Part shown: in pieces, positions 46,006 to 53,279 of the stretch
Layout of the letters: each line of letters opens with the position of its first letter
Numbering within the stretch: position 1 is the first letter of the stretch
NCBI GenBank assembly: GCA_964446585.1
Contig: CAYUPI010000022.1
Coordinates: 18,973-82,972 of the forward strand
Length of the DNA: 64,000 nucleotides
Source of the DNA: CAYUPI01 sp964446585
Lineage (GTDB): Bacteria; Verrucomicrobiota; Verrucomicrobiia; Limisphaerales; UBA8199
Reading direction: 5' to 3'
Notes under the pieces: model-generated
What the model was told of the DNA's origin: nothing
Database searches by the model: none
Seen by the model: the letters and a program-made list of their open reading frames with translations, nothing else
Position numbers and translations under genes: made by a program

Positions 46006-46533
46006 CTAATCCATGTTGCGAATTCGATACTCCAGGGCTTGCTTGCTCACCTTGAACTTCTTGGCAAGCTCCTCCAGCGGTCCCTCATCCTCAATGTCAA
46101 ATTGCCTCCCGGCAAGGGCCTCCCTGATCATTGCGCAAGGCATCAGCAGGGCAGCGGCGAACTGGTTCGCCTGGATTTCAATTTTTTCCATTCCGGTTGC
46201 TGAATTTGAATCACGCATCAAGGCCGGAAAGGCCTTATCCACATGAACGGCAGCAGTAATCATGTCGCGATGAAGCTCCAGATGGCCGAGTTCGTGCGCA
46301 ATTGTGAATCGTTGTCGGTTCGGATGATGCAAGGCATTTACGCCAATGATTGGAAGACCATCTTTAATGTGAACCATTCCCGACAACTCGTCATCAAACG
46401 GAGCGAACCGCACTTGTGCTCCCAATGCTTTAGCAATTTTCTCCACTGGAGCAGGGGGTGATTTTATGCCAAGGCGAGCAAGAACCTCCTCGGCGCACTC
46501 ACATGGATCTTTAGCCTTTTCTATTTTTGGCAT
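46006..46533 (-). CDS. ImmA/IrrE-type metallopeptidase
   Basis: The zinc site HELGH (about residues 80-84, in FTIAHELGHLELHRD) and the third ligand region EIQANQFAAALLMP identify the ImmA/IrrE/PprI family, which cleaves a cognate XRE repressor upon DNA damage. GGAGG 6 bp before ATG 46533 decides the start (a TTG at 46539 has no space for it). It overlaps the XRE gene by 23 bp, giving tight coupling. 175 aa, cytoplasmic. Confidence 0.92.
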   Translation of the reverse strand: MPKIEKAKDPCECAEEVLARLGIKSPPAPVEKIAKALGAQVRFAPFDDELSGMVHIKDGLPIIGVNALHHPNRQRFTIAHELGHLELHRDMITAAVHVDKAFPALMRDSNSATGMEKIEIQANQFAAALLMPCAMIREALAGRQFDIEDEGPLEELAKKFKVSKQALEYRIRNMD

Positions 46534-46885
46534 GGCCAACCTCCGGTTTAATTTTTTCGGTTGAATCTATTTTCATAAAAAGACGTGCCACCTGCTGTTT
46601 CTGTCGTGCCTTAAGATCGCTGGGCAGTGGCAAGGAGGTGGTTTCCTCGGCCCCAATAACCTCTTTAGGTGATGGTGGAAGCAAGTCCGAAGGTGCAAGC
46701 TGCAGGGCCGAAGCAAATTTGTAGAGTTGATGCACCAGTATGCTTTGGCGCCCCGTTTCAATATTCGCCAGAGAACCACGCGAAATTCCAAGCGTGCTCG
46801 CCAGATGTTCCTGTTTCAGTTGCAAAGTCTTTCGTCGGGTTTTGATCAGTTCGCCAATGCGTTTGTAGAGCGGATTGGTAGGCAC
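46511..46885 (-). CDS. XRE-family repressor paired with ImmA
   Basis: A phage-repressor-type HTH: IGELIKTRRKTLQLKQEHLA and TLGISRGSLANIETGRQSIL. Starts at GTG 46885; 124 aa. The tail after the HTH (about 75-124) is flexible and would suit cleavage by the peptidase that overlaps it. The divergent intergenic DNA (46886-47044) contains a palindrome that is its likely operator. It would repress its own operon and the ubiquitin-like cassette. Confidence 0.85.
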   Translation of the reverse strand: MPTNPLYKRIGELIKTRRKTLQLKQEHLASTLGISRGSLANIETGRQSILVHQLYKFASALQLAPSDLLPPSPKEVIGAEETTSLPLPSDLKARQKQQVARLFMKIDSTEKIKPEVGHAKNRKG

Positions 46886-46941
46886 ACAGGAGATATAATG
46901 TCAAACATCCAAAATGTCAACGACACACGCACTGTGCTTAA

Positions 46942-46964
46942 TACACGCAAAATATATGCGTGTA
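46942..46964. promoter_or_regulatory. Palindromic operator between the XRE-ImmA-ExoI and ubiquitin-like operons
   Basis: TACACGCA (46942-46949) and its complement TGCGTGTA (46957-46964) are separated by 7 bp of AT. An imperfect extra half (ACACACGCA) lies just upstream at about 46923-46931. The position, between two divergent operons, suits a repressor controlling both. Confidence 0.7.
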
Positions 46965-47044
46965 ACATTGGACAGACTTAAAATCCGAGCTACATTGCAG
47001 CGCAAAACCTGAGCAACTGCTCAAAAGTGAAAGGATAATCAACT

Positions 47045-47536
47045 ATGGAAACTAAAGTAATGACCGCAAGCGAACCAAAGAAACGTGACCAAGAGGTTCG
47101 GATACACATCGACCGCCATCCGTATGAGTCGCCGAATCCGACAACCGGGGCGGCGCTGTATGTTCTAGGGAAAGTGCACCCGGGATTCCAACTCTATCGC
47201 GAAGTGCGCGGCGATCAGGAGGATGAGCCAATCCACAATGACAATGAAACGGAACGCCTGATGCCTGACGAGCACTTCTACAGTAAGGAAGAACGTCACA
47301 AAGGCTTCGACATTATTGTCAACGCCGAGCAGCATCATGTGGATAAAAAGCGCATCACGTTTGAGCAGGTCGTCAAACTCGCATTCCCCACCCCTCCAGC
47401 CGGCCAAAACATCCTGTTCACCGTGACGTACTACAATGGGCCGAAGCCCAACCCGGAGGGGACACTCACCGCTGGTCAAACCGTGAAAGTCAAAAACCGA
47501 ATGGTTTTCAATGTCAAAGCAACGGATAGATCGTAG
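47045..47536 (+). CDS. Tandem ubiquitin-like protein (Multi_ubiq type)
   Basis: Two beta-grasp units are visible: about residues 17-81 (VRIHIDRHPYESPNPTTGAA ... HFYS) and about 87-158 (FDIIVNAEQHHVDKKRITFE ... MVFNVKA). This matches the Pfam Multi_ubiq family, encoded with E1-like enzymes in bacteria. The C-terminus is KATDRS, without the Gly-Gly that ubiquitin conjugation normally uses. AAAGGA about 8 bp ahead of ATG 47045 supports the start. It is the first gene of the operon and overlaps the next by 26 bp. 163 aa, cytoplasmic. It is presumably attached to a target by the following enzymes. Confidence 0.88.
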   Translation: METKVMTASEPKKRDQEVRIHIDRHPYESPNPTTGAALYVLGKVHPGFQLYREVRGDQEDEPIHNDNETERLMPDEHFYSKEERHKGFDIIVNAEQHHVDKKRITFEQVVKLAFPTPPAGQNILFTVTYYNGPKPNPEGTLTAGQTVKVKNRMVFNVKATDRS

Positions 47537-48689
47537 TGCCGACCTCAAGCGTCTGAGGGACGAAGGATACGACATCGAGGTTCGGGAGCGTTACCTGCTT
47601 GTCCGGTCGTTCCCATACCTGAACTCAAGAATGGAGGTCTGTTATGGAACACTTGTCTGCCCGCTCGATTGGGCCGGGGACATAACGACTATTCCTCAAA
47701 CGCATGCTGCCTTCTTTATCGGTGACGCACCCTGTCACGAGAATGGCAGGCCCATGTCGGAGATCATTACCGGCAGCAGCAAGCAGCAGCTTGAACCTGG
47801 GCTGACGGTGGACCATTGCTTTTCGGCCAAACCCGTGGAAGGCAGATACCCGAATTTCTACGAGAAAGTCAAAAGGCACGCTGACATAATTTGCGGACCG
47901 GCCAAAACCGTTGATCCGAATGCAACGCCGGAGGTTTTCCCCGTGCTTGAAACAACAGAGGCCGAGTCAGTGTTCAAATTTGCGGACACCGCATCCAGTC
48001 GTGCTGGAATTGCGGTAGCAACAGCCAAGTTGGAACTGGGCAAGGTCGGAATTGTCGGCGTCGGCGGTACGGGCAGCTATATCCTCGACCTGGTCGCAAA
48101 AACGCCCGTCAAGGAAATACATCTTTTCGATGGCGATGTGCTGCTAAACCACAACGCATTCAGATCCCCAGGCGCTCCGTCTGTTGATGAATTGAGAGAA
48201 AAACCGCTCAAGGCGGAGTATTTCCAGAGATTGTATTCGAAAATGCGCCGGGGCATCATCGCCCATCCGGGTTACATTACCGAAGCCAATGTCGAGGAAT
48301 TGAAACAGCTTAATTTCGTATTCCTGTCGATGGACGGCGGACCCGCAAAACAGTTCATTATCAAAAAATTACAGGAATGGGGCACCCCTTTTATAGACGT
48401 GGGAATGGGATTGGAGTTAGTGAAGGGCGCCATCGGCGGAATTCTCACAGTCACAGCAAGTACGAAGGAAAAATCGGACCATGTGCCCGGCAGAATTCCG
48501 GTTGTGCCGGCTGGTATGAACAACGACTACTCCCGGAACATACAAGTGGCTGACCTCAACGCCCTTAATGCTGCAATGGCTGTGATTAAATGGAAAAAAT
48601 TGCTAGGATTCTACCACGATTTCGAGCAGGAACACTTCAGCGCGTACACAATTGACGGCAACCGGTTGAACAACGAGGACCGCAAATGA
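47511..48689 (+). CDS. ThiF/E1-like adenylyltransferase with N-terminal E2-like (DUF6791-type) domain
   Basis: Residues about 175-300 form a Rossmann E1 domain: GIVGVGGTGSYILDLVAKT (nucleotide loop 183-189), IHLFDGDVLLNHNAFR (Asp209, Asn215, Arg218) and FVFLSMDGGPAK. Such enzymes adenylate the C-terminus of a ubiquitin-like protein. The N-terminal 165 residues form a separate domain (KRLRDEGYDIEVRERYLLVR ... THAAFFIGDAPCHENGRPMS). All five cysteines (44, 50, 75, 103, 128) are in that domain and none in the E1 domain. 392 aa. It overlaps its neighbours at both ends, so the three genes are translated as a unit. Confidence 0.88.
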   Translation: MSKQRIDRSADLKRLRDEGYDIEVRERYLLVRSFPYLNSRMEVCYGTLVCPLDWAGDITTIPQTHAAFFIGDAPCHENGRPMSEIITGSSKQQLEPGLTVDHCFSAKPVEGRYPNFYEKVKRHADIICGPAKTVDPNATPEVFPVLETTEAESVFKFADTASSRAGIAVATAKLELGKVGIVGVGGTGSYILDLVAKTPVKEIHLFDGDVLLNHNAFRSPGAPSVDELREKPLKAEYFQRLYSKMRRGIIAHPGYITEANVEELKQLNFVFLSMDGGPAKQFIIKKLQEWGTPFIDVGMGLELVKGAIGGILTVTASTKEKSDHVPGRIPVVPAGMNNDYSRNIQVADLNALNAAMAVIKWKKLLGFYHDFEQEHFSAYTIDGNRLNNEDRK

Positions 48690-49159
48690 CTGATCGAGTC
48701 TTGCTCAAGCACAAATTTGTTGAGTTTATTCCACGTGATTTGGAGCCGAACACCATTTACGTGTCGATACCCTACGCTACGGCAATTCACAATTGCTGCT
48801 GCGGATGCGGGAACCGTGTCGTGACGCCGCTCTCACCGGCTGATTGGAAGCTAATTTTTGATGGCCGGGCGATTTCGCTGGAGCCATCGATCGGGAACTG
48901 GAGCTTCTCGTGCAAGTCTCATTATTGGATCAAGAATAATTGCGCGGTTTGGGCTCGGACATGGTCCGAAGATGAAATCAGCGACGGAAGGAAGAACGAT
49001 GCGCGATCAACCGCTGCATTCTTCGGCGACCACAGCGAGGCAAAAACCGAAGTTAGGGAGAGCAACGGTCACAAAAAACCAAGAGCGGATTTGAAAAAGC
49101 GAATCGGAAAGTGGTTCAGAGGTGAACAAAAGAAACGAAAGAGGCGGCGACCAGATTAA
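48686..49159 (+). CDS. Cys-rich putative metal-binding protein of the cassette (DUF6527-type)
   Basis: Family recognition rests on VEFIPRDLEPNTIYVSIPYA, the cluster CCCGCG (Cys37-41), LSPADWKLIFDGRAISLEPS and the second ligand pair in CKSHYWIKNNC (Cys76, His79, Cys86). This looks like a zinc-ribbon or treble-clef site. The C-terminus is highly basic (KKRIGKWFRGEQKKRKRRRP), perhaps nucleic-acid binding. ATG 48686 overlaps the E1 stop by 4 bp. A substrate-selecting or E3-like role is speculation. 157 aa. Confidence 0.82.
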   Translation: MTDRVLLKHKFVEFIPRDLEPNTIYVSIPYATAIHNCCCGCGNRVVTPLSPADWKLIFDGRAISLEPSIGNWSFSCKSHYWIKNNCAVWARTWSEDEISDGRKNDARSTAAFFGDHSEAKTEVRESNGHKKPRADLKKRIGKWFRGEQKKRKRRRPD

Positions 49160-49205
49160 CTGGCGGAATCCAGATAATCTGCTAACAGCGCATCATTTTT
49201 GCGCT

Positions 49206-49230
49206 CCGGTAACTATTGCACAGTTACCGG
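49206..49230. terminator. Hairpin at the convergent ends of the cassette and the Sel1 gene
   Basis: A perfect 9-bp stem CCGGTAACT / AGTTACCGG with a 7-nt loop overlaps the Sel1 stop codon. No U-tract on either side, so termination is only likely. Confidence 0.5.
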
Positions 49231-50030
49231 CTCGGGTTTCCAATGCTCTCTCTCAGCGACCTCGCCTTGAATTCCTTTGCAAGATGCTCCGCTTGCTTGA
49301 TTTGCGCCGGCGACATTTTGACTATGAGAGCCGGCAATGCCGCTTTGTCACCACTCCCCTTAGCCAGTGCCAGCGAAACCCATTTGTGCGCCAGGACAAG
49401 ATCGACGTTGGTTCCCTTCCCCATTGCATAGGCCATGCCCAGGTTGAACTGGGCCATTCCGTATCCTCCCATGGCAGACTGTTCCAGCCATTTGATCGCC
49501 GCGGTCTCGTTGGTTGCATTCCCCCTTCCGGTCAGCAGCATGTTCGCCATTTGGTACTGCGCCATGGCGTGCCCCTGCTCGGCCGCGCTTCGAACCCATT
49601 CGAACGCGAGTTTATTATCTTTCTCGGCACCGGTGCCGTCCAGGTAACAAAGTCCCAGATGAAACTGTGCTTCCGGCCAACCCTGTCCCGCCGAGTGTCG
49701 AAAGAGATTCACTGCCTCGACGTAGTTCGACGGCGCTCCTTTCCCGCCGTTGATGAGGTAAGCCCCCAAAACATCCTCGGATCGGGGTTCACCCCTGGCG
49801 GCGGCCTTCCTGATCCATTTCATTGCCTCAACTTCGTCCTTCGCAACTCCCCGGCCGTCGCCGTAAAGAACGCCTAAATCAAACTCAGCTCGCGGGTCGC
49901 CGCGTTCGGCTGCGGCCTTTACGATTCTGAACATGTGAGCTTCCGGGTGCCGTCTCTGGTTGACGATGGAAAATGCAAAGCCGCCGGCGGCCGCTGCGAT
50001 CAGCAGGCAGAACACGAGTCTCACGCCCAT
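49224..50030 (-). CDS. Sel1-repeat protein with N-terminal membrane anchor
   Basis: MGVRLVFCLLIAAAAGGFAF is a signal anchor. At least five Sel1-like repeats follow, each with the AExGxxxAQ/LGxxYxxGxG pattern (for example ERGDPRAEFDLGVLYGDGRG, GQGWPEAQFHLGLCYLDGTG, GGYGMAQFNLGMAYAMGKGT). Such alpha/alpha arrays bind proteins. 268 aa. Convergent to the ubiquitin-like cassette; functional link unknown. Confidence 0.87.
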   Translation of the reverse strand: MGVRLVFCLLIAAAAGGFAFSIVNQRRHPEAHMFRIVKAAAERGDPRAEFDLGVLYGDGRGVAKDEVEAMKWIRKAAARGEPRSEDVLGAYLINGGKGAPSNYVEAVNLFRHSAGQGWPEAQFHLGLCYLDGTGAEKDNKLAFEWVRSAAEQGHAMAQYQMANMLLTGRGNATNETAAIKWLEQSAMGGYGMAQFNLGMAYAMGKGTNVDLVLAHKWVSLALAKGSGDKAALPALIVKMSPAQIKQAEHLAKEFKARSLRESIGNPSR

Positions 50031-50081
50031 ATTGTCGAAGGTTACCGCAGCGATTAGCGTGGAACAGAAATTAATGCGAAC

Positions 50082-50450
50082 TCAAGTACTGTGTTTCGTT
50101 GATTCAGCCGAGCCGCCTTCGCCCTCGCTTTTCATTACTGCGCAAACGATTACCAGAATGCCAAAGAAGGTGAACGCGGCGCCAAGCGCCAGGCCGACCT
50201 TCCATACTTCCCAAACTCTTTCCACATAGTGCCGGTCTGCTTCATAAGCTTTGATTTCGAAAACCCCACTTTTGACTCTGTCGTAACCGGTCTTAAATCC
50301 CCAGAGAAAGAACGCCCACGCTACAAATAGGGCAATCCAGGTCTTGAGACTTATTAGAAAAAGTCGCCGATAGGTTTTGGGATGTGTGAACGCGAATGTT
50401 GCGATCGCTCCTAGCACCCCCAAAAGCACAGCGATGACGGATTTTTCCAT
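50082..50450 (-). CDS. Small membrane protein
   Basis: Three hydrophobic helices (VIAVLLGVLGAIATFAFTH, WIALFVAWAFFLWGFKTG, VGLALGAAFTFFGILVIV) and a charged tail. ATG 50450 (MEKSV) is preferred; a TTG at 50459 would overlap the upstream stop. Unrecognised; co-oriented and coupled with the gene at 50456. Confidence 0.6.
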   Translation of the reverse strand: MEKSVIAVLLGVLGAIATFAFTHPKTYRRLFLISLKTWIALFVAWAFFLWGFKTGYDRVKSGVFEIKAYEADRHYVERVWEVWKVGLALGAAFTFFGILVIVCAVMKSEGEGGSAESTKHST

Positions 50451-50455
50451 ATTGC

Positions 50456-50872
50456 TCAAAGGCCTACGATTCTCGCCTGATTCCGCCTACGCCAAAATTC
50501 CACGGCTCTCGGCGCTTGGAGACAAACAGTGATCGCAATACAGAAAATCCACAACGTCTTCGCCACTTCAGGAAGATGCCCTAGTCGCGCACAATATGTC
50601 TCAGGCAGATTGGACAACATAACATCGTAGCAATAGATATTGAATTCCACTACTGCGCATTCAAGACCCCACCCATATGCAAACCCTCCACCTAGGATCA
50701 AGACAGCGGGAAACTGAAGCCATTTTCGAATCGTGAAAAACGCGTTGGGATATTTGAACGCAACAAGCCATCCAAAGACGACGCTTGAAATGGCAATGAG
50801 ATAAACAAGAAAATGGACGTCCTCCTCGAAGTGTTCATATGCACGCAGTGACAGATAGTAAACCGAGTTCAC
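50456..50872 (-). CDS. Small membrane protein
   Basis: The 138-aa product has about four hydrophobic segments (FLVYLIAISSVVFGWLVAFK, LQFPAVLILGGGFAYGWG, TLWIFCIAITVCL). Unrecognised. The stop overlaps or abuts the start of the next membrane gene, so they form a pair. Confidence 0.55.
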   Translation of the reverse strand: MNSVYYLSLRAYEHFEEDVHFLVYLIAISSVVFGWLVAFKYPNAFFTIRKWLQFPAVLILGGGFAYGWGLECAVVEFNIYCYDVMLSNLPETYCARLGHLPEVAKTLWIFCIAITVCLQAPRAVEFWRRRNQARIVGL

Positions 50873-50943
50873 GTGTCTTCAAACGATATTGCCTGCGTCC
50901 GTTCGCAACAACTAATTTCGGCAGTCCTTGACTTCTATGACGG

Positions 50944-51597
50944 TTAGGCAGCCTTCTTCTCGTACGTGGCGGCAAAAATGGTATCCGCCAGCCATTTTTT
51001 GAAACTCGGATTGTCCTGGAACTGCTTGAAAAGCTCCGTGTGGTCTTGCAACAGACTCAACACCACTTTCTGTAACGCTTTATCATGCTCAATGCGGGCG
51101 TTCTGCTTGTCAGAGTTTTTCATCGCGTTCTGATAAGCCTTGCTTGCCGCCACTTTCTGAGGAATTTCCTCGGCAATAACCTTCCGGATTTTATCGGCAT
51201 CTTGCCACTGCATATTGCCAAATTGTTCGTTGAACGATTTAACAATGTTGCTTAGCCGGTCGAGTTCCGGTTCTGGCAGCCGGCCCCCGCCGCTTGTCGG
51301 CACTGGCCCAATCTCTCCCGGCTGGTCAGTCAGGGCCACATCGATCGAAGTCCGCGCCTCGACGCGGTAACTCTCCATGTCGATGTTCTGAAGAATTCCT
51401 TTGGCCAAATCGGGTTCTTCAGGCGCTGGCAGTTTTGGAAGCAAAAAGTTCAGGAAAATGGAAAGCTTCTCCCACTCCACGTTCTTAAACGTCAGAATAG
51501 ATGACAAAAATCCGTATGTCCTGACAAACACCTTTGCTTTCCCCTTGAAGTCCACCTGCCCGTCTTCATCCAGCGTTTGGAGGTAAACCGCTATCAT
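50944..51597 (-). pseudogene. hsdR: Type I restriction endonuclease subunit R, C-terminal fragment
   Basis: The 217 residues match the C-terminal end of HsdR: YLQTLDEDGQVDFKGKAKVF, EWEKLSIFLNFLLPKLPAPE, EPELDRLSNIVKSFNEQFGN, KAYQNAMKNSDKQNARIEHD. The nuclease and helicase domains (about 800 residues) are missing, and similarity ends sharply near 51597, where a stop lies just upstream in frame. No hsdM or hsdS is nearby. A remnant of a second defence locus. Confidence 0.88.
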
Positions 51598-52100
51598 CAG
51601 CTCGCCGCAAGGTCAGACCACTATCAAGCTGGCCGTGCCCAGCAAGGAAAGAGCGTGGTGGAGAAGGCTTTGGGACAAATTGTTGTCGCCGTTTCCCAAC
51701 TGCAATGCAGTGGAAAATCGGCCCGCGCTGCCGTAGCGTTCTCATGGAAAAATCACCCGAAAATCAGGTTTCTACTGCATGGATACGGCTTAGAGAACAT
51801 TGAGTGTGCCCTCTTTGGCCCGGAAAAGACAGGGCACGTTTGATCGATTCACCAAACCGGCACAGTTGATATTTTGGTAATAAGACTTGTTCCCGCTGTG
51901 ACGCGCTCGTTCACGGGGCCGGATGTCCTGCCTGCGCCCGTGAAAGATGTTTGCACCCGCAGCCGAAAAGCAGCTCAGAGGCTAGCAAAGGTCCGCAGCA
52001 TACGTGCCAATCTCTCGCCAATACTGGCCCAACGCTGTCGCGTACTTAGGGGACGCGACAGTTTCGTCACATGTGCTAGTCTTGGACGTTATCCGGGAAA
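51598..52100. other. Scar region between two truncated genes
   Basis: No gene is supported in these 500 bp; the 88-codon forward frame 51577-51843 is unrecognisable. A 9-bp perfect hairpin (CTGTCGCGT / ACGCGACAG at 52035-52061) followed by TTT could be a weak terminator. The region begins at the hsdR break and ends at the IS5 remnant. Confidence 0.5.
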
Positions 52101-52455
52101 TTACTCCAAGTGTTTTGATGCGGCTGCCAGACGCTTGACCAGGAACCGAATCATGCAAATACGATTCATCGCCTCGCTATGACCCAGGCGCACCTCAAAG
52201 TCACGGCAAAGTCGGTGGGACTTAGACAGCCAACCGAAGGTGCGTTGAAGAAGCCGCCGTTTGGGCAGAACTTGGAAGCCTTGGGCCCGGTCCGAGCAGC
52301 GCCCCATCTCCAGTCTCAGTTTGCAAAAGGGACCCAGTTGCTTCACCCACTGAACCAATGTTCCCGAGTAGCCGCCGCCGGCCCAGAGGGTCTGCAAGCG
52401 CCCATACATGGTGACCAAGAATTGGACAAAGCTCATGGCGGCGTCGCGGTCTTGC
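52101..52455 (-). mobile_element. IS5-family transposase, C-terminal remnant
   Basis: The reverse strand encodes LWAGGGYSGTLVQWVKQLG, GFQVLPKRRLLQRTFGWLSK and SEAMNRICMIRFLVKRLA, the end of an IS5-group DDE transposase with the last catalytic Glu region (RTFGWL). Upstream, similarity (QDRDAAM) continues to about 52455 and then stops at the pseudopilin gene. Roughly two thirds of the transposase and the other end are missing. Confidence 0.87.
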
Positions 52456-53255
52456 GCGGCAGCGGGCGCAGGACTGCACCCGGGAAAGGGGCTGCAGCAT
52501 TCACCCTAATCGAGTTGCTTGTCACGATGGCGATTATCGCGATTCTAGCTAGTTTTCTTTTGCACACATTAGGACACGCGAAGGCCAAGGCAACTGGAGT
52601 GAGCTGCATCAATAATCTGAAGCAACTTCAGACCTGCTGGCAACTGTACGTTGATGACAACAATGGCCGAGTACCGCCCAACCGATCGGTGAACGTAAAT
52701 GGCTGGCGGAGCACGCCAGATTCTTGGATCGGGAACAGCAGTGCGCCATTGGACACTAACTTCGCCTCGATCCAGGAAGGTCTCCTGTTCAAGTACGATT
52801 ACAACAGGTCCGTCGCGCTTTATCATTGCCCGGCGGACAAGTCGCATGTCAAAGATTCAAGCTTGCTGAGGACCCGCAGCTATTCAATGAGCGGCTGTCT
52901 GGGAGGCAGAACGAACGAGGTCCAGAGCACCATTGAGCGAGTAAATGCCATTCCTGACCCGGCAGCGCTCTTCGTTTTTATTGACGAGAATGAGGACAGT
53001 ATTGATGACGCGCACTTCCTAACCTGGTCGGCCCCTGACGATCGCTGGGTGAATATGCCGGCGGACCGGCATGGGCGGCTGGGCGTGCTTTCCTTCGTTG
53101 ACGGCCATGTTGAGAAATGGAAATGGCGCTGGCCAAAGCAATTTAATAAGAAACAAAGTTACTGGAAACGCACCGAGAACGCTGCAGATCTAGCGGACTT
53201 ACGGCGCCTGCAGAAGGCGATCCTGCCTGCTACAGATTTCAGACTCCAGCCCTAA
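52452..53255 (+). CDS. Pseudopilin-like protein with N-terminus fused to IS5 remnant
   Basis: Prepilin leader GKGAAAFTLIELLVTMAIIA with hydrophobic helix, then a globular part with GVSCINNLKQLQTCWQLYVD, LYHCPADKSH and the C-terminal SFVDGHVEKWKWRW. This is the Verrucomicrobial pseudopilin family with DGH motif. The only in-frame start that leaves a short leader is TTG 52452, which lies within the IS5-derived sequence, so the original start was lost or replaced. About 268 aa. First gene of the group with the Cys-rich peptide. Confidence 0.8.
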   Translation: MRGSGRRTAPGKGAAAFTLIELLVTMAIIAILASFLLHTLGHAKAKATGVSCINNLKQLQTCWQLYVDDNNGRVPPNRSVNVNGWRSTPDSWIGNSSAPLDTNFASIQEGLLFKYDYNRSVALYHCPADKSHVKDSSLLRTRSYSMSGCLGGRTNEVQSTIERVNAIPDPAALFVFIDENEDSIDDAHFLTWSAPDDRWVNMPADRHGRLGVLSFVDGHVEKWKWRWPKQFNKKQSYWKRTENAADLADLRRLQKAILPATDFRLQP

Positions 53256-53279
53256 TTTACTTCAAGAAGCAAAAGAAAT

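Noticed and set aside
49122..49877. Forward 251-codon frame opposite the Sel1 gene
   Set aside because: The reverse strand has five clear Sel1 repeats and a signal anchor; the forward translation has no family signature.
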